Origin: Tectiglobus sp965223355
GTDB taxonomy: Bacteria; Pseudomonadota; Alphaproteobacteria; Rhizobiales; Hyphomicrobiaceae
Direction: 5' to 3'
DNA: 64,000 nucleotides
NCBI GenBank assembly: GCA_965223355.1
Contig: CBDCWE010000003.1
Coordinates: 248,001 to 312,000, forward strand
Positions within the stretch are counted from its first letter, which is position 1; each line of letters starts with the position of its first letter. The notes beneath the pieces are model-generated. The model had not been told where the DNA came from. It searched no databases and worked only from the letters and a program-made list of their open reading frames with translations. This document shows, in pieces, positions 53,731-62,200 of the stretch. The position numbers and the translations under genes are program-made.

Positions 53731-54498
53731 CGCCAGCGTCGGGCGCACGACAAAATCGTTCCGCCCTGAGACATCCCGCCCGCTCAGTAGGAAGATCGAG
53801 TGGTCGGACATGTCGAGGCCGCCGCGCTCGCCATGCCGGCGGCGCGCCAACGAGCGGTCGTAGACCGACGTTGTCGGCATCAATCGCAAGGTCATGCCGC
53901 GGCGCGGATCGGGCGATCGGTTTTCGTGCGAACCATGGGCGATATAGACATCGTGGAACGCCATGCCGCCGGCCGGCAATATCAGGCTCTCGGCAATGCT
54001 CTCGTCATACTCGGTCTCGACAAGTTCACGATTGAGGGTGATGTTCGGATCATCACTGACTTCATGCGCCATCAATCGAGCCTTTTTGTGTGAGCCGGGA
54101 ATGTAGCGCAGGCAGCCGTTCGCTTCGTTGGCCGCGTCGACGGCGATCCAAACCGTACAGGTGGCGAGCGGCTGGATCGGCCAGTATTCGCCGTCCTGGT
54201 GATACGGCGTGCGCATGCCGTTGAGCGCCGGCTTGGCGAAGAAGCTCATGTTCCACAGGCAGATGTCGGGACCGATCAGCTGCGCGGCCATTTCGAGGAT
54301 GGCGGGATCGAGCGCATAGTTCAAGAACCGCATATCATAGCGCAGCAGCGCCGGGCAGTTGTCTCGAAACTCGGGATGCTTGACGAGCAGCTGGCTATGG
54401 TCGGTGCGGATTCGCGCAAGTGTTTCTTCAGGCAGCCTGTAGTCCGGCACCACGTAACCCTTGTCATGATACTGCGCGACTTGGACTTGGCTGAGCAT
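53728..54498 (-). CDS. Phytanoyl-CoA dioxygenase family protein (PhyH), second copy
   Basis: 256-residue Fe(II)/2-oxoglutarate oxygenase. Ligands are His100 and Asp102 (TPYHQDGEYW), His188 (FHDVYIAHGSHENRS) and Arg199 or Arg200. GCLRYIPGSHK is typical of the family, and the first strand is short. Substrate unknown. ATG at 54498 has AAGGG in front. It is convergent with the dehydrogenase gene and separated from the next gene by a family A repeat in a shared upstream region. Confidence 0.88.
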   Translation of the reverse strand: MLSQVQVAQYHDKGYVVPDYRLPEETLARIRTDHSQLLVKHPEFRDNCPALLRYDMRFLNYALDPAILEMAAQLIGPDICLWNMSFFAKPALNGMRTPYHQDGEYWPIQPLATCTVWIAVDAANEANGCLRYIPGSHKKARLMAHEVSDDPNITLNRELVETEYDESIAESLILPAGGMAFHDVYIAHGSHENRSPDPRRGMTLRLMPTTSVYDRSLARRRHGERGGLDMSDHSIFLLSGRDVSGRNDFVVRPTLA

Positions 54499-54686
54499 GC
54501 CGACACCCTTCTTCCGATCTGCCAAATTGCTGCAACGGTGTTGTCGTGTCTGTCATATCACGGTATCAGTTTGGCGGCGAGCCGGTGGCATCCGGCGACT
54601 GCAGCGCGGTCGGGACGGGCGCGATCTGCATCACCCTACAATTATCCCATGCCCGCCGGCGCGCCGGCATTTTGGACTTGTGAAGC

Positions 54687-54826
54687 TAGAGCAACCTGCC
54701 TTTATTCGGAATCGGAACGATCCCGAATAAAGGCAGAAAGTTGCTCGCTTCTAAAGTGGCGATCATCTTTGTGCTTTAAGTTGGAACCGCAATAGCGGTT
54801 CCAACTTAAAGCACAAAGATGATCTA
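54687..54826 (+). repeat. Double-hairpin repeat, family A copy 9
   Basis: A complete 140-bp element with TA at both ends (CTAGAGCAACC to GATGATCTAG). It sits between the divergent dioxygenase gene and the next gene, in what should be promoter space; the rest of the gap (54499-54686) holds nothing recognised. Confidence 0.93.
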
Positions 54827-54848
54827 GTGTTGCGCGCAGGAGGCGGCG

Positions 54849-55568
54849 ATGGCGATGTCCGGCACGGGCTGTTTTGTTGCAATCCACGACCTGAAACAGG
54901 GGCGCGAGGCCGACTATGAAAGCTGGCACACGCACGAGCACATGATCGAGCGCGTTGCCATTCCCGGCTTCCATCGCGGCTTACGCTACCGATCGCTCAG
55001 TGATGCGCCGCGACTGTGCACCATCTACCAGGTGGAAAGCCTTGCGACGTTGACGTCTCCCGCCTACCTGGACCGATTGAACGATCCGACCCCTTGGACC
55101 GGCCAAAGCGTGCCGCTCGCCGTCGGCATGCAAAAGACGTTCTGCACCGTTGCTTCCAGCCACGGCCACGGTGTTGGCGGCTACCTGGGTATTGCTCAGC
55201 TGGCGCCACGCGCCGATCGCCGTGATCGCCTTGAGAGCCGGCTTTCGAACGATGTCTTGCCCGGGCTCGCAGGTCTCCCAGGTCTTTGCGGAGCACATCT
55301 TTTGATCGCCGACAAGGCCGCCAGCCAGATCAAGGCAAAGGAGCGCGAACTTCGCGACGAACCCGCCGCGGTCGCGGACTGGATCATTCTCATCGAAGGC
55401 TACCAAAGGTCGGCCGTTCAGGATGCGCTGTCGACTTGCCGCAGCGCCGAGGGCGTCGCGGCAAACGGCGGCGAAGACGCAGTTGTGATCGGCCTTTATC
55501 GCCTCGATTTCGCCCTTGAAGAGCGTGAAGCAAAGTCGATCTGGAAGCCATCTGCGAAACATGCCTGA
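54849..55568 (+). CDS. Hypothetical protein with ferredoxin-like (dimeric alpha/beta barrel) appearance
   Basis: 239 residues, cytoplasmic. The N-terminal segment VAIHDLKQGREADYESWHTH, then IPGFHRGLRYRSL, is typical of antibody-monooxygenase/EthD-like folds, and the second half (GYLGIAQLAPRADRRDRLES onward) may be another copy of the same fold. This suggests a pseudo-dimer in one chain. No catalytic residue can be named; GGAGG lies just before the ATG. The neighbouring PPOX-like and PhyH genes suggest a small-molecule pathway. Confidence 0.7.
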   Translation: MAMSGTGCFVAIHDLKQGREADYESWHTHEHMIERVAIPGFHRGLRYRSLSDAPRLCTIYQVESLATLTSPAYLDRLNDPTPWTGQSVPLAVGMQKTFCTVASSHGHGVGGYLGIAQLAPRADRRDRLESRLSNDVLPGLAGLPGLCGAHLLIADKAASQIKAKERELRDEPAAVADWIILIEGYQRSAVQDALSTCRSAEGVAANGGEDAVVIGLYRLDFALEEREAKSIWKPSAKHA

Positions 55569-55701
55569 GGTTGCTGCGCTCGGCACGGAGATCAACGCTT
55601 GATGGTGCGCGGGCGCGGCACGGTTCGAGCGCCATCTGAACGAGCATGGACAGAGGCGGCCCCGGCCGGGCGGGGGGAACGCGATCCCCTATCGGAGCCT
55701 C

Positions 55702-55783
55702 TCGATCATCGTGCTTTGGAACCGAACAACTTGCTGCCGTCAGTCGGGATCGGAACGATCCCGATTGACGGCAGGTTGCTCTA
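55702..55783 (-). repeat. Family A copy 11 (divergent subtype)
   Basis: Hairpin 1 is kept, but with a different stem: CTGCCGTCAATCGGG pairs with CCCGACTGACGGCAG around the same GATCGTTCCGATC loop, instead of CTGCCTTTATTCGG. Hairpin 2 is reduced to ATCATCGTGCTTTGGAACCG. Its outer TA forms the TAG stop of the PPOX-type gene. Confidence 0.75.
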
Positions 55784-56227
55784 AAGACGGTTCAGCCTTG
55801 CAAGATTTGCGGCGCGCAACTGAGCCTCGGTCTGCCCGCGGTCGTAGGCCGGCGACAAGATCATTTCGGCGCCCGAGACATCAATGACGACGATGCCGAC
55901 AAAGCTGGCGATGTAGTCCGCCCAGTGCGTGTCGAAGGCGGCCCGGGTCGCCGCATCGATCTTGGCGACGTCGACCAACCGGGCACGGCCTGTAACGCGC
56001 ACCGCCTTTCGGGCCAGGACATCGATAAAGCAGACCTCCACATCGGGCCGTCGCTCGATGTTGGCGATCGTTCCCGGCGAGCGGATGTTGCCGAACGCCA
56101 CGGTCTTGTCATCGATGACGACAAACGTCGCCTTGGGCGAGACGGCGGGCTTGCCACTGGCATCGATCGTCGCCACCATACCGGCCGTATGATGCCGGAT
56201 CAGGGCCTGCATCTCTTCATTGAGCAT
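55781..56227 (-). CDS. Pyridoxamine 5'-phosphate oxidase-like flavoprotein
   Basis: 148-residue split-barrel FMN protein: MVATIDASGKPAVSPKATFV, TVAFGNIRSPGTIANIERRP and VEVCFID are family features. It may reduce flavin or bind F420 or haem; the exact reaction is unknown. ATG at 56227 is preferred over one at 56365. The C-terminus ends at a TAG supplied by the neighbouring repeat. It is divergent from Lin0512 copy 2. Confidence 0.85.
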   Translation of the reverse strand: MLNEEMQALIRHHTAGMVATIDASGKPAVSPKATFVVIDDKTVAFGNIRSPGTIANIERRPDVEVCFIDVLARKAVRVTGRARLVDVAKIDAATRAAFDTHWADYIASFVGIVVIDVSGAEMILSPAYDRGQTEAQLRAANLARLNRL

Positions 56228-56407
56228 CACATTGGTCCTTGCTGCTTGATGTCCGGTCCGCGAGACCGTAACGATATGCAAGATTGTGATCCAACCTGGT
56301 CGGCATTGGCAAGCCGCAGGCGTTGGCAACACGTGACGCGGGGACATGGAACGACCCAAAGACACGGAACGACCCGCCGACAGACAACGACGAGAGGACG
56401 AGGAACG

Positions 56408-56749
56408 ATGGCGCTCAAGCGCGTGGCTCTGGAGATCGGCATGGGCACCGACATTCGCGGTGCCGACAGCACCAAGGCGGTGCAGCGCGCGCTAAGAGAT
56501 GCACTATGGCGCAATACGCTGAGCATCGCCCAGGTCTGCGGCCAGCGTCCCGAAGACATGAAGATCACCGTCCACATCGGCGTGCCAAGACCGCACACCG
56601 TTCGACACGATGACGTCCTATCCATTCTGCCCTATGGCACGGCCAAGCTCGAAGTCGTCGACGGCGGTCTCGAAATCATGCGTGACGATGGCGCCGACTC
56701 GACCTTGATTGCGCATGCCGCCGCCGTCGTCAGCCTTGATCTCGACTAG
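56408..56749 (+). CDS. Lin0512 family protein (copy 2)
   Basis: 113-residue paralogue of the gene at 35349: GADSTKAVQRALRDALW corresponds to GGDSTKAAVRAVDDALY, and ITVHIGVPRPHTV to VTVTIGVQRPGEV. GAGGAACG lies before the ATG. The longer frame starting at 55925 is antisense to the PPOX gene and not used. Function unknown. Like copy 1, it is followed closely by a family A repeat. Confidence 0.85.
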   Translation: MALKRVALEIGMGTDIRGADSTKAVQRALRDALWRNTLSIAQVCGQRPEDMKITVHIGVPRPHTVRHDDVLSILPYGTAKLEVVDGGLEIMRDDGADSTLIAHAAAVVSLDLD

Positions 56750-56809
56750 ATCGTTTCCCGCCGCAGCAAAGTCGCTCTGCCGGGCCGCTGCAAGCAGCGA
56801 TTTCTTCCC

Positions 56810-56946
56810 TAGAGCAACCTGCCTTTATTCGGAATCGGAACGATCCCGAATAAAGGCAGAAAGTTGCTCGCCTCTAAAGTGGCGATCATCTTCGTGCTTT
56901 AAGTTGGAACCGCAATAGCGGTTCCAACTTAAAGCACGATGATCTA
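56810..56946 (+). repeat. Double-hairpin repeat, family A copy 10
   Basis: A complete 137-bp element with TA at both ends, CTAGAGCAACC to GATGATCTAG. It lies 60 bases after the second Lin0512 gene. Confidence 0.93.
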
Positions 56947-56949
56947 GTG

Positions 56950-57136
56950 GCTTGGCAAAAGGTACATCGAGGCGAAGCCGACGGACATTTTCACAGACCA
57001 GGAACGGCTCGATCCGCGCGACGTGCAGGGCCGACGGCACCAACTGGTTGATCTCGTCCAGGACAACCTTGCGCTTGGCGGGCTTGGTGCGCTTGGTGTT
57101 CGTTTGGTGATCAAGCCTGGCCAAGCTCCGCTGCAT
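56950..57136 (-). pseudogene. Possible IS5-family transposase N-terminal remnant
   Basis: On the minus strand a frame reads MQRSLARLDHQ, KRTKPAKRKVVLDEINQLVP and RIEPFL. It resembles the start of IS5-group transposases, where a SFADL region is followed by TRREKFLAEMD-VVPW and IEPHYP. No downstream catalytic part is present and it ends at a family A repeat. It is a broken gene at best. The remaining 57137-57277 holds nothing recognised. Confidence 0.4.
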
Positions 57137-57277
57137 CATCGCACGGGGCGCGCGCGCGCGAATCGATCTCAACAGCGTGCCGCGGTTTGGAACTTGTTCG
57201 GAATTTGCCCAGATCACCTCCGCCCACGGTCGACAGCGGCTATGGGCCTGCGGTTCAACGCGATCGCGCCGGCGTCT

Positions 57278-58687
57278 TCAGGCCCGAAAGCCGACCTCCG
57301 GATCTGCGAAGTCCCAATAGATGCGGGTGAGCAACAACAATCCCTCGCGCATCAGCGGCGCAAGAATGTGCTCGTTCGGGGCGTGTTGCGAGCAGGCCGT
57401 GTAACTGAGCGGCAGCCATATATAGGGCACGCTCAACTCATCGCCGATAATCGCCGTCACGTTCGAGCCACCGGAGTTCGGCAGGACCGCGCAATTGCCG
57501 TCGGTGATGCGGTGCAGGGCAGCGCTCATCCATTTGACGATCGGATGGTCGGGGTCGGCGCGCGAAGCCCGGAACTTGACACCGTCGGTTCCCGACTGCG
57601 GCACGATCTCGACATTGGCAAAGCCGTGATCATCGAGATGGCGGCGCAGGCTCGGGAGGATCTGATCCGGCTCGGTGCCGACGACAAACCGCAGCTGGCA
57701 GCGTGCGATCGCGCGCGGCGGAATGGCGTTGACCGGCTTTTCCGGATTACCCGTGATCATCGCCAGCACTTCGAAGCTGTTCCAGCCGCAGATCTTTTGG
57801 GCCGGGGTCAGGCCGGGCTCGCCCCAGTCCTCGTCGATGCGCGGTGCATTAGCTTCGCTGCCGCGTTCGACGTCCTTCAACGCCGCGCGCACCCAGTCGG
57901 GGAGCGGCGGACGCCACCCGTCGACGAGAATTTGACCCTTGGCACTGGTGATCGTCGCCAATGCGTGCGCCAAGACAATGCCGGGGTTGGCCAGCACCCC
58001 GCCCCAGTTTCCCGAGTGATGGCCACCGTCGCGCAAATCGCAAACCAAATCGAAATGACAGCCGCCACGGTTGCCGAGGGTCAGGTTCGGTTTGGAAATA
58101 TGCGAGCGTGGCCCGTCAGATGCAAAGAACGCGTCGCAGGCGAAATCCTCGCGGTTCTGGGCGATGATCTCCCGGAAACCTTTCGATCCGTTTTCCTCAC
58201 CCATCTCGATACAGAACTTGACGTTGAAACCGAGCCGGCCGCGCGTTGCGATGACCGACCGCATGGCGGCTATCTGGGCGAGATGCTGGCCCTTGTTGTC
58301 CGCCGTACCGCGACCGTAGATCCGATCACCCTCAAACGTCAGGCGCCATGGCTCGATACCGTCGTCCCAGTGGCCTTCCATGCCCATAACGACGTCGCCG
58401 TGGCCGTAACAGAGCAAGGTCGGCAGCAACGGGTCCTCAACGCGCGTTGCCAGCAACACGGGGCCGGCGTCTTCGAACGGGTTATGGTAGGTTTTGCAGT
58501 CGAAGCCGAGCTCTTCAAACATCGGCCCGATCGCGTTGGCAAGGTAGTCGGAAAGGTGAGGGAGACCAGCGGCGTGCTGGCTTTCGGTCGGCACACTGAC
58601 CAGCCTGGCGAGATCGGCAAAATAACCGTTGTCGCGATCGTCATAGTAGGACATCGCCTGTGCCAGAGCCTGATCTTTGCTCGCCAT
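57278..58687 (-). CDS. M20 family metallopeptidase
   Basis: 469 residues. The two-zinc site residues are present: His96 and Asp98 (CYGHGDVVMG), Asp130 (RGTADNKGQ), Glu164 and Glu165 (EMGEENGS) and a late His in CSQHAPNEH. A lid/dimerisation domain interrupts the catalytic domain. It matches carnosinase/CNDP-like and succinyl-diaminopimelate desuccinylase-like dipeptidases; the substrate is unknown. ATG at 58687 has GGGAGG upstream. It follows the ABC exporter on the same strand after 211 bases containing a family D repeat. Confidence 0.9.
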   Translation of the reverse strand: MASKDQALAQAMSYYDDRDNGYFADLARLVSVPTESQHAAGLPHLSDYLANAIGPMFEELGFDCKTYHNPFEDAGPVLLATRVEDPLLPTLLCYGHGDVVMGMEGHWDDGIEPWRLTFEGDRIYGRGTADNKGQHLAQIAAMRSVIATRGRLGFNVKFCIEMGEENGSKGFREIIAQNREDFACDAFFASDGPRSHISKPNLTLGNRGGCHFDLVCDLRDGGHHSGNWGGVLANPGIVLAHALATITSAKGQILVDGWRPPLPDWVRAALKDVERGSEANAPRIDEDWGEPGLTPAQKICGWNSFEVLAMITGNPEKPVNAIPPRAIARCQLRFVVGTEPDQILPSLRRHLDDHGFANVEIVPQSGTDGVKFRASRADPDHPIVKWMSAALHRITDGNCAVLPNSGGSNVTAIIGDELSVPYIWLPLSYTACSQHAPNEHILAPLMREGLLLLTRIYWDFADPEVGFRA

Positions 58688-58736
58688 TCCCGCCTCCCAG
58701 CTCCTGCATTCGGCCCCGAACCACGTCCTTGTCAGC

Positions 58737-58795
58737 CGCAAACGCATAAGTCCGGGCACATTGGCGCCGATTTGGCCAAAATATGCAAGGTGCGA
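58737..58795 (-). repeat. Family D repeat copy 3
   Basis: GCCGCAAACGCATAAGTCCG, then GGCACATTGGCGCCGATTTG, then AATATGCAAGG, the same as the 35.0-kb copy and the reverse of the 32.9-kb copy. Confidence 0.7.
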
Positions 58796-58898
58796 CACCG
58801 AGAATGGACGTGTCAGCTGGCGACACCAAACCGAGCATTCTGCGCCGTCTGCCACCGGCAGCGGGTCACCATGTTCGTCGATTGTTTGCGGTGCCCGT

Positions 58899-61490
58899 TC
58901 ACAGGCCGCGGAGCACCGGAACCGGTTTGGCGGCCAGCACTCGCCATGTGCCAAACAGACCGAAGGCGAGAATCAGGACCACCGAAACCGACAGCGCGCC
59001 GGCGACCGCCATCCATGAGAACACAAACGTTCCCTCCAACACCTGCGTGACCACCACCCAGGCGGCGAGCGTGCCGACGCCCAAAGCAACCGCCGCCGTA
59101 ACCAAGGCAAGCAGGCCATATTCGGCCAAATGCGCCGTCAGCAGCTTGCGACGGGTCGCACCAATACACTTCAGGATCACCGCCTGCAGCACGCGGCGGC
59201 GCTGCGCGGTCGCCAGCGCACCGGCCAACACCAGCGCCCCGGCGATCAGGGTGATGGATGCGGCAACGCGCACCGCCACCATCACCTGACCAAACACCCC
59301 GGCAAATGCCGCGATCGCGTCCTTGACCCGGATCATGGAAATGTGCGGCAGGGCTTTGGCGATCGTGCGCCCGACCGCGGCATCGACCTCCGCGGTCGTG
59401 CCCGGCGGAAACCGCACGGTCGCCAGCAGATTGTAAGGCGCTGCCGCAAGCGTGTTCGGCGAAAACACCATGACGAAATTGATGGCAAGACTTTCCCACG
59501 CAATGTCGCGCAGGCTGGTGATCCGTGCCGTAATGTTGCGGCCAAGCACGTTGACTGTAAGCGTATCGCCAAGCTTAAGGCCGAGCTCTGCGGCCAGATC
59601 TGCAACGAAGGAGACCTGCGGCTCGCCAGTGTAATTCTTGTCCCACCACGTGCCGGCAATCAGCTTTGAGCCTTTCGGCACCTTTTCTGCAAAGGTCAGA
59701 CCGCGGTCGCCGCGCAGAACCCAGGCGGCGCGCGGGTCGATTTTCGCGTCGGTTGCGAGAGTGCCGTTCAATCTGATGATGCGGCCGCGCAACATTGGTG
59801 CTGTTTCGACCGTCGTCCCGGGGGCGAGTTTCAGAATCTGGTGCTCAAATGCGGCCCGGTCCCGCTTGGCGATATCGACGGCGAAATAGTCGGGACTGTT
59901 TGCCGGCATGCGGCCCTGCAGTTCGTTCACCAAAGCCGCATCAACCAGGGCGACGGCGACCAGCAACGACAGGCCGGCACCGAGGGACAGGACAACCGAA
60001 CGGGTCAGGCCGCCGGGCGCCGCCAATCCGGTCAGCGCCAGCGCAATTTCCGGCCGCCGTGGCCGCGGCATGCGTCCGGCCAGCCAGGTAATCGCGAAAC
60101 CGATGCCCCAGAACAGCAGCAGAATGGCAAGTACGCCGCCAACAAAGCCGAGCGCCAAGCGCGGGCCTCCGGACACCACCGTTGCAAATCCCACCAGCAG
60201 GGCAGCGACGATCGCGATGACCATCAACATACCGCCACTCGGCAGACGTCCGCCACCCGTCACCTCATCGCGGAACAGGGCTGCCGGACGGATGCGCTCC
60301 GCCTGTCCCAACGGCCACAGCACGAACAAAAGCGCCACGAGGAAGCCGTAGGCGAGCCCGATCAGCGCATTGGTCCAGCTGAACGAGTGTCCCAACGCGA
60401 TCGGCAGTGCCGAGCCCACAGCGACACTGACAACGGTGGGCACGATACTGCCCAACATCAAACCGATGGCGGTACCCAATGCCGCAATCAGCATGATTTG
60501 CGTGAGAAAGATGCCGAGCACCATGCGGTTGGTCGCACCGACACTCTTGTAGGTTGCAATCACTCTGCGGCGGCGATCGATGAAGGTTTGCACCGCATTG
60601 GCAACCCCGACCCCGCCAATCAACAAGGCCGCCAACCCGAGCAGTGTCAGGAACTGCCGCAGACGATTGAGCAGGCGGGTGATCGACGGCGACGGATTGG
60701 TGCGATCGCTGACAATGAAGCCGGCCTCGGCGAGCTCCGATTTGAGGCCCGCGCGGATCGTGCCGACCGCCGCCGCCGGGTCAATGTCGCCGTCGGGCGC
60801 TGCAATCGCATAGCGCCAGTGAATCAAGGTTCCGGGTTGGATCAGACCGGTCGCAGCCAGGGCTTCATGGGACAGCAGGATCCGCGGCCCGAAGGACAGG
60901 CGCGCGGAAATGCGGTCAGGTTCGTTGTCGATGATACCGGCAATCGGAATGTCTTTGTCGCCAAGTTTGACGGCGTCGCCAACCTTGAGCCTGAGGCGGT
61001 CAAGCAGGCTCTGCGCCACCAGCGCGCCAGCGCTCGTGCGAATGGTCGAATCAAGATCATCGCCACTTACGACTCTAAAACCGCCAAGCAGCGGATAGGC
61101 CCGATCGACGGCCTTGATCTCAACCAGGACTTGATCCGATCCATCCGGCAACCGCGCCATAGAGCGCATCGTTGCCGTCTCGCTGACCTGGCCGAGCTTT
61201 GCAAGGGTTGCGCGCTCGGCCTCTGTTGCGCGCTTGTGAACGCGGCGCAAAGTGACGTCGCCGCCGAGCAGTTCGCGGCCTTGGCGTTCAAATCCGTTGA
61301 CAAGCGCATCGGTCAGTGCGCCGACGCCGGTGATCACGGCCACACCCAGCGCAATGCAGGCAATGAAGATGCGAAAACCGCTCAGGCCGGACCGGAGTTC
61401 GCGTAAAGCGAAGGTCAAGACATTGGCAACGGCAGGTTTGCGGGTCCCGGATGGTTCAAACGGCGCTTTCTCGGCGGATGTCAGGCTCAT
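58899..61490 (-). CDS. ybbP: ABC transporter permease, FtsX/YbbP type
   Basis: 863 residues. Two FtsX domains, about ten membrane segments in two blocks, and large periplasmic loops give the YbbP layout. Examples: the first helix near FRIFIACIALGVAVITGVGA, and the last block with AIALGVGTLAAWVVV. Together with the ATPase upstream it should form a lipid- or lipoprotein-handling exporter of the MacB/LolE superfamily. It overlaps the ATPase gene by 4 bases (translation coupled). Divergent tesA reproduces the E. coli tesA-ybbA-ybbP arrangement. Confidence 0.9.
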   Translation of the reverse strand: MSLTSAEKAPFEPSGTRKPAVANVLTFALRELRSGLSGFRIFIACIALGVAVITGVGALTDALVNGFERQGRELLGGDVTLRRVHKRATEAERATLAKLGQVSETATMRSMARLPDGSDQVLVEIKAVDRAYPLLGGFRVVSGDDLDSTIRTSAGALVAQSLLDRLRLKVGDAVKLGDKDIPIAGIIDNEPDRISARLSFGPRILLSHEALAATGLIQPGTLIHWRYAIAAPDGDIDPAAAVGTIRAGLKSELAEAGFIVSDRTNPSPSITRLLNRLRQFLTLLGLAALLIGGVGVANAVQTFIDRRRRVIATYKSVGATNRMVLGIFLTQIMLIAALGTAIGLMLGSIVPTVVSVAVGSALPIALGHSFSWTNALIGLAYGFLVALLFVLWPLGQAERIRPAALFRDEVTGGGRLPSGGMLMVIAIVAALLVGFATVVSGGPRLALGFVGGVLAILLLFWGIGFAITWLAGRMPRPRRPEIALALTGLAAPGGLTRSVVLSLGAGLSLLVAVALVDAALVNELQGRMPANSPDYFAVDIAKRDRAAFEHQILKLAPGTTVETAPMLRGRIIRLNGTLATDAKIDPRAAWVLRGDRGLTFAEKVPKGSKLIAGTWWDKNYTGEPQVSFVADLAAELGLKLGDTLTVNVLGRNITARITSLRDIAWESLAINFVMVFSPNTLAAAPYNLLATVRFPPGTTAEVDAAVGRTIAKALPHISMIRVKDAIAAFAGVFGQVMVAVRVAASITLIAGALVLAGALATAQRRRVLQAVILKCIGATRRKLLTAHLAEYGLLALVTAAVALGVGTLAAWVVVTQVLEGTFVFSWMAVAGALSVSVVLILAFGLFGTWRVLAAKPVPVLRGL

Positions 61491-62200
61491 GCGACAAGCT
61501 CCGCATTGCTGGTGTCTGCAATGCGCCCGTCGGCCACACGCACGAGATCGTCGCAGCGCGCCGCCAGACCTTCATCGTGAGTAACGAGTACGAGCGTTGC
61601 ATCGTTGCGCTGTTGCAAGTCGAACAGCAGTTCGACCACGTGTTCGCCGGTGGCGTTGTCGAGATTGCCGGTCGGTTCATCGGCGAGCAGCAGCTTGGGG
61701 TGAGGCGCCATGGCCCGGGCCAGCGCCACGCGCTGCTGTTCACCACCGGATAGCTGCGCCGGATAGTGATGCAGGCGCTCCCTGAGGCCAACGTCGCCGA
61801 GCAGCTTGCGGGCTTTGTCAGGCGCATCGTCGCGGCCGGTGAGTTCGAGCGGCAATGCCACATTCTCAAACGCGGTCATTGTCGCAATCAGATGGAAGGA
61901 CTGGAACACGATCCCGATGTCGCGCCCTCTCGCGGCCGCCAGTTCATCCTCGCTCATGCGCGTGAAGTCCTGGCCGGCGATCACCACCGCGCCACGTGTC
62001 GCGCGTTCAAGGCCGGCCATAATCATCAGCAGTGACGTTTTGCCGGAGCCGGACGGCCCGACAATGGCGAGTGAGCGCCCGGCAACGACCGACAGGTTCA
62101 CGCCCCGCAGGATTTCGACCTGGCCCGCTCTGCTCGCCAGCGTGAGTTCGACATCACGAAGATTGACGACCGGTTCGTTTGCGGCGAGACGTTGTTCCAT
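61487..62200 (-). CDS. ybbA: ABC transporter ATP-binding protein, YbbA type
   Basis: 237-residue ATPase of the LolD/MacB group. Walker A is GPSGSGKTS at 48-56, Q-loop FQSFHLIATMTAFENV, signature LSGGEQQRVALARA, Walker B KLLLADEPTGNLD and the H-loop LVTHDEGLA. It drives the adjacent FtsX-type permease. It is divergent from tesA, with 152 bases between the starts. Confidence 0.93.
   Translation of the reverse strand: MEQRLAANEPVVNLRDVELTLASRAGQVEILRGVNLSVVAGRSLAIVGPSGSGKTSLLMIMAGLERATRGAVVIAGQDFTRMSEDELAAARGRDIGIVFQSFHLIATMTAFENVALPLELTGRDDAPDKARKLLGDVGLRERLHHYPAQLSGGEQQRVALARAMAPHPKLLLADEPTGNLDNATGEHVVELLFDLQQRNDATLVLVTHDEGLAARCDDLVRVADGRIADTSNAELVA

Noticed and set aside
16060..56946. Repeat families as a CRISPR array
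   Set aside because: Copies are kilobases apart, in both orientations, longer than CRISPR repeats and not interleaved with spacers; no cas gene is present.
57023..59050. Long open frame (675 codons) antisense to the M20 peptidase
   Set aside because: Same reason: the real peptidase lies on the minus strand with complete zinc ligands, and this frame has no recognisable domain.
59841..61406. Long open frame (521 codons) antisense to the ABC permease gene
   Set aside because: It is a by-product of codon bias on the opposite strand; it is Gln/Arg/His-rich with no family match, while the permease in the other direction is clear.
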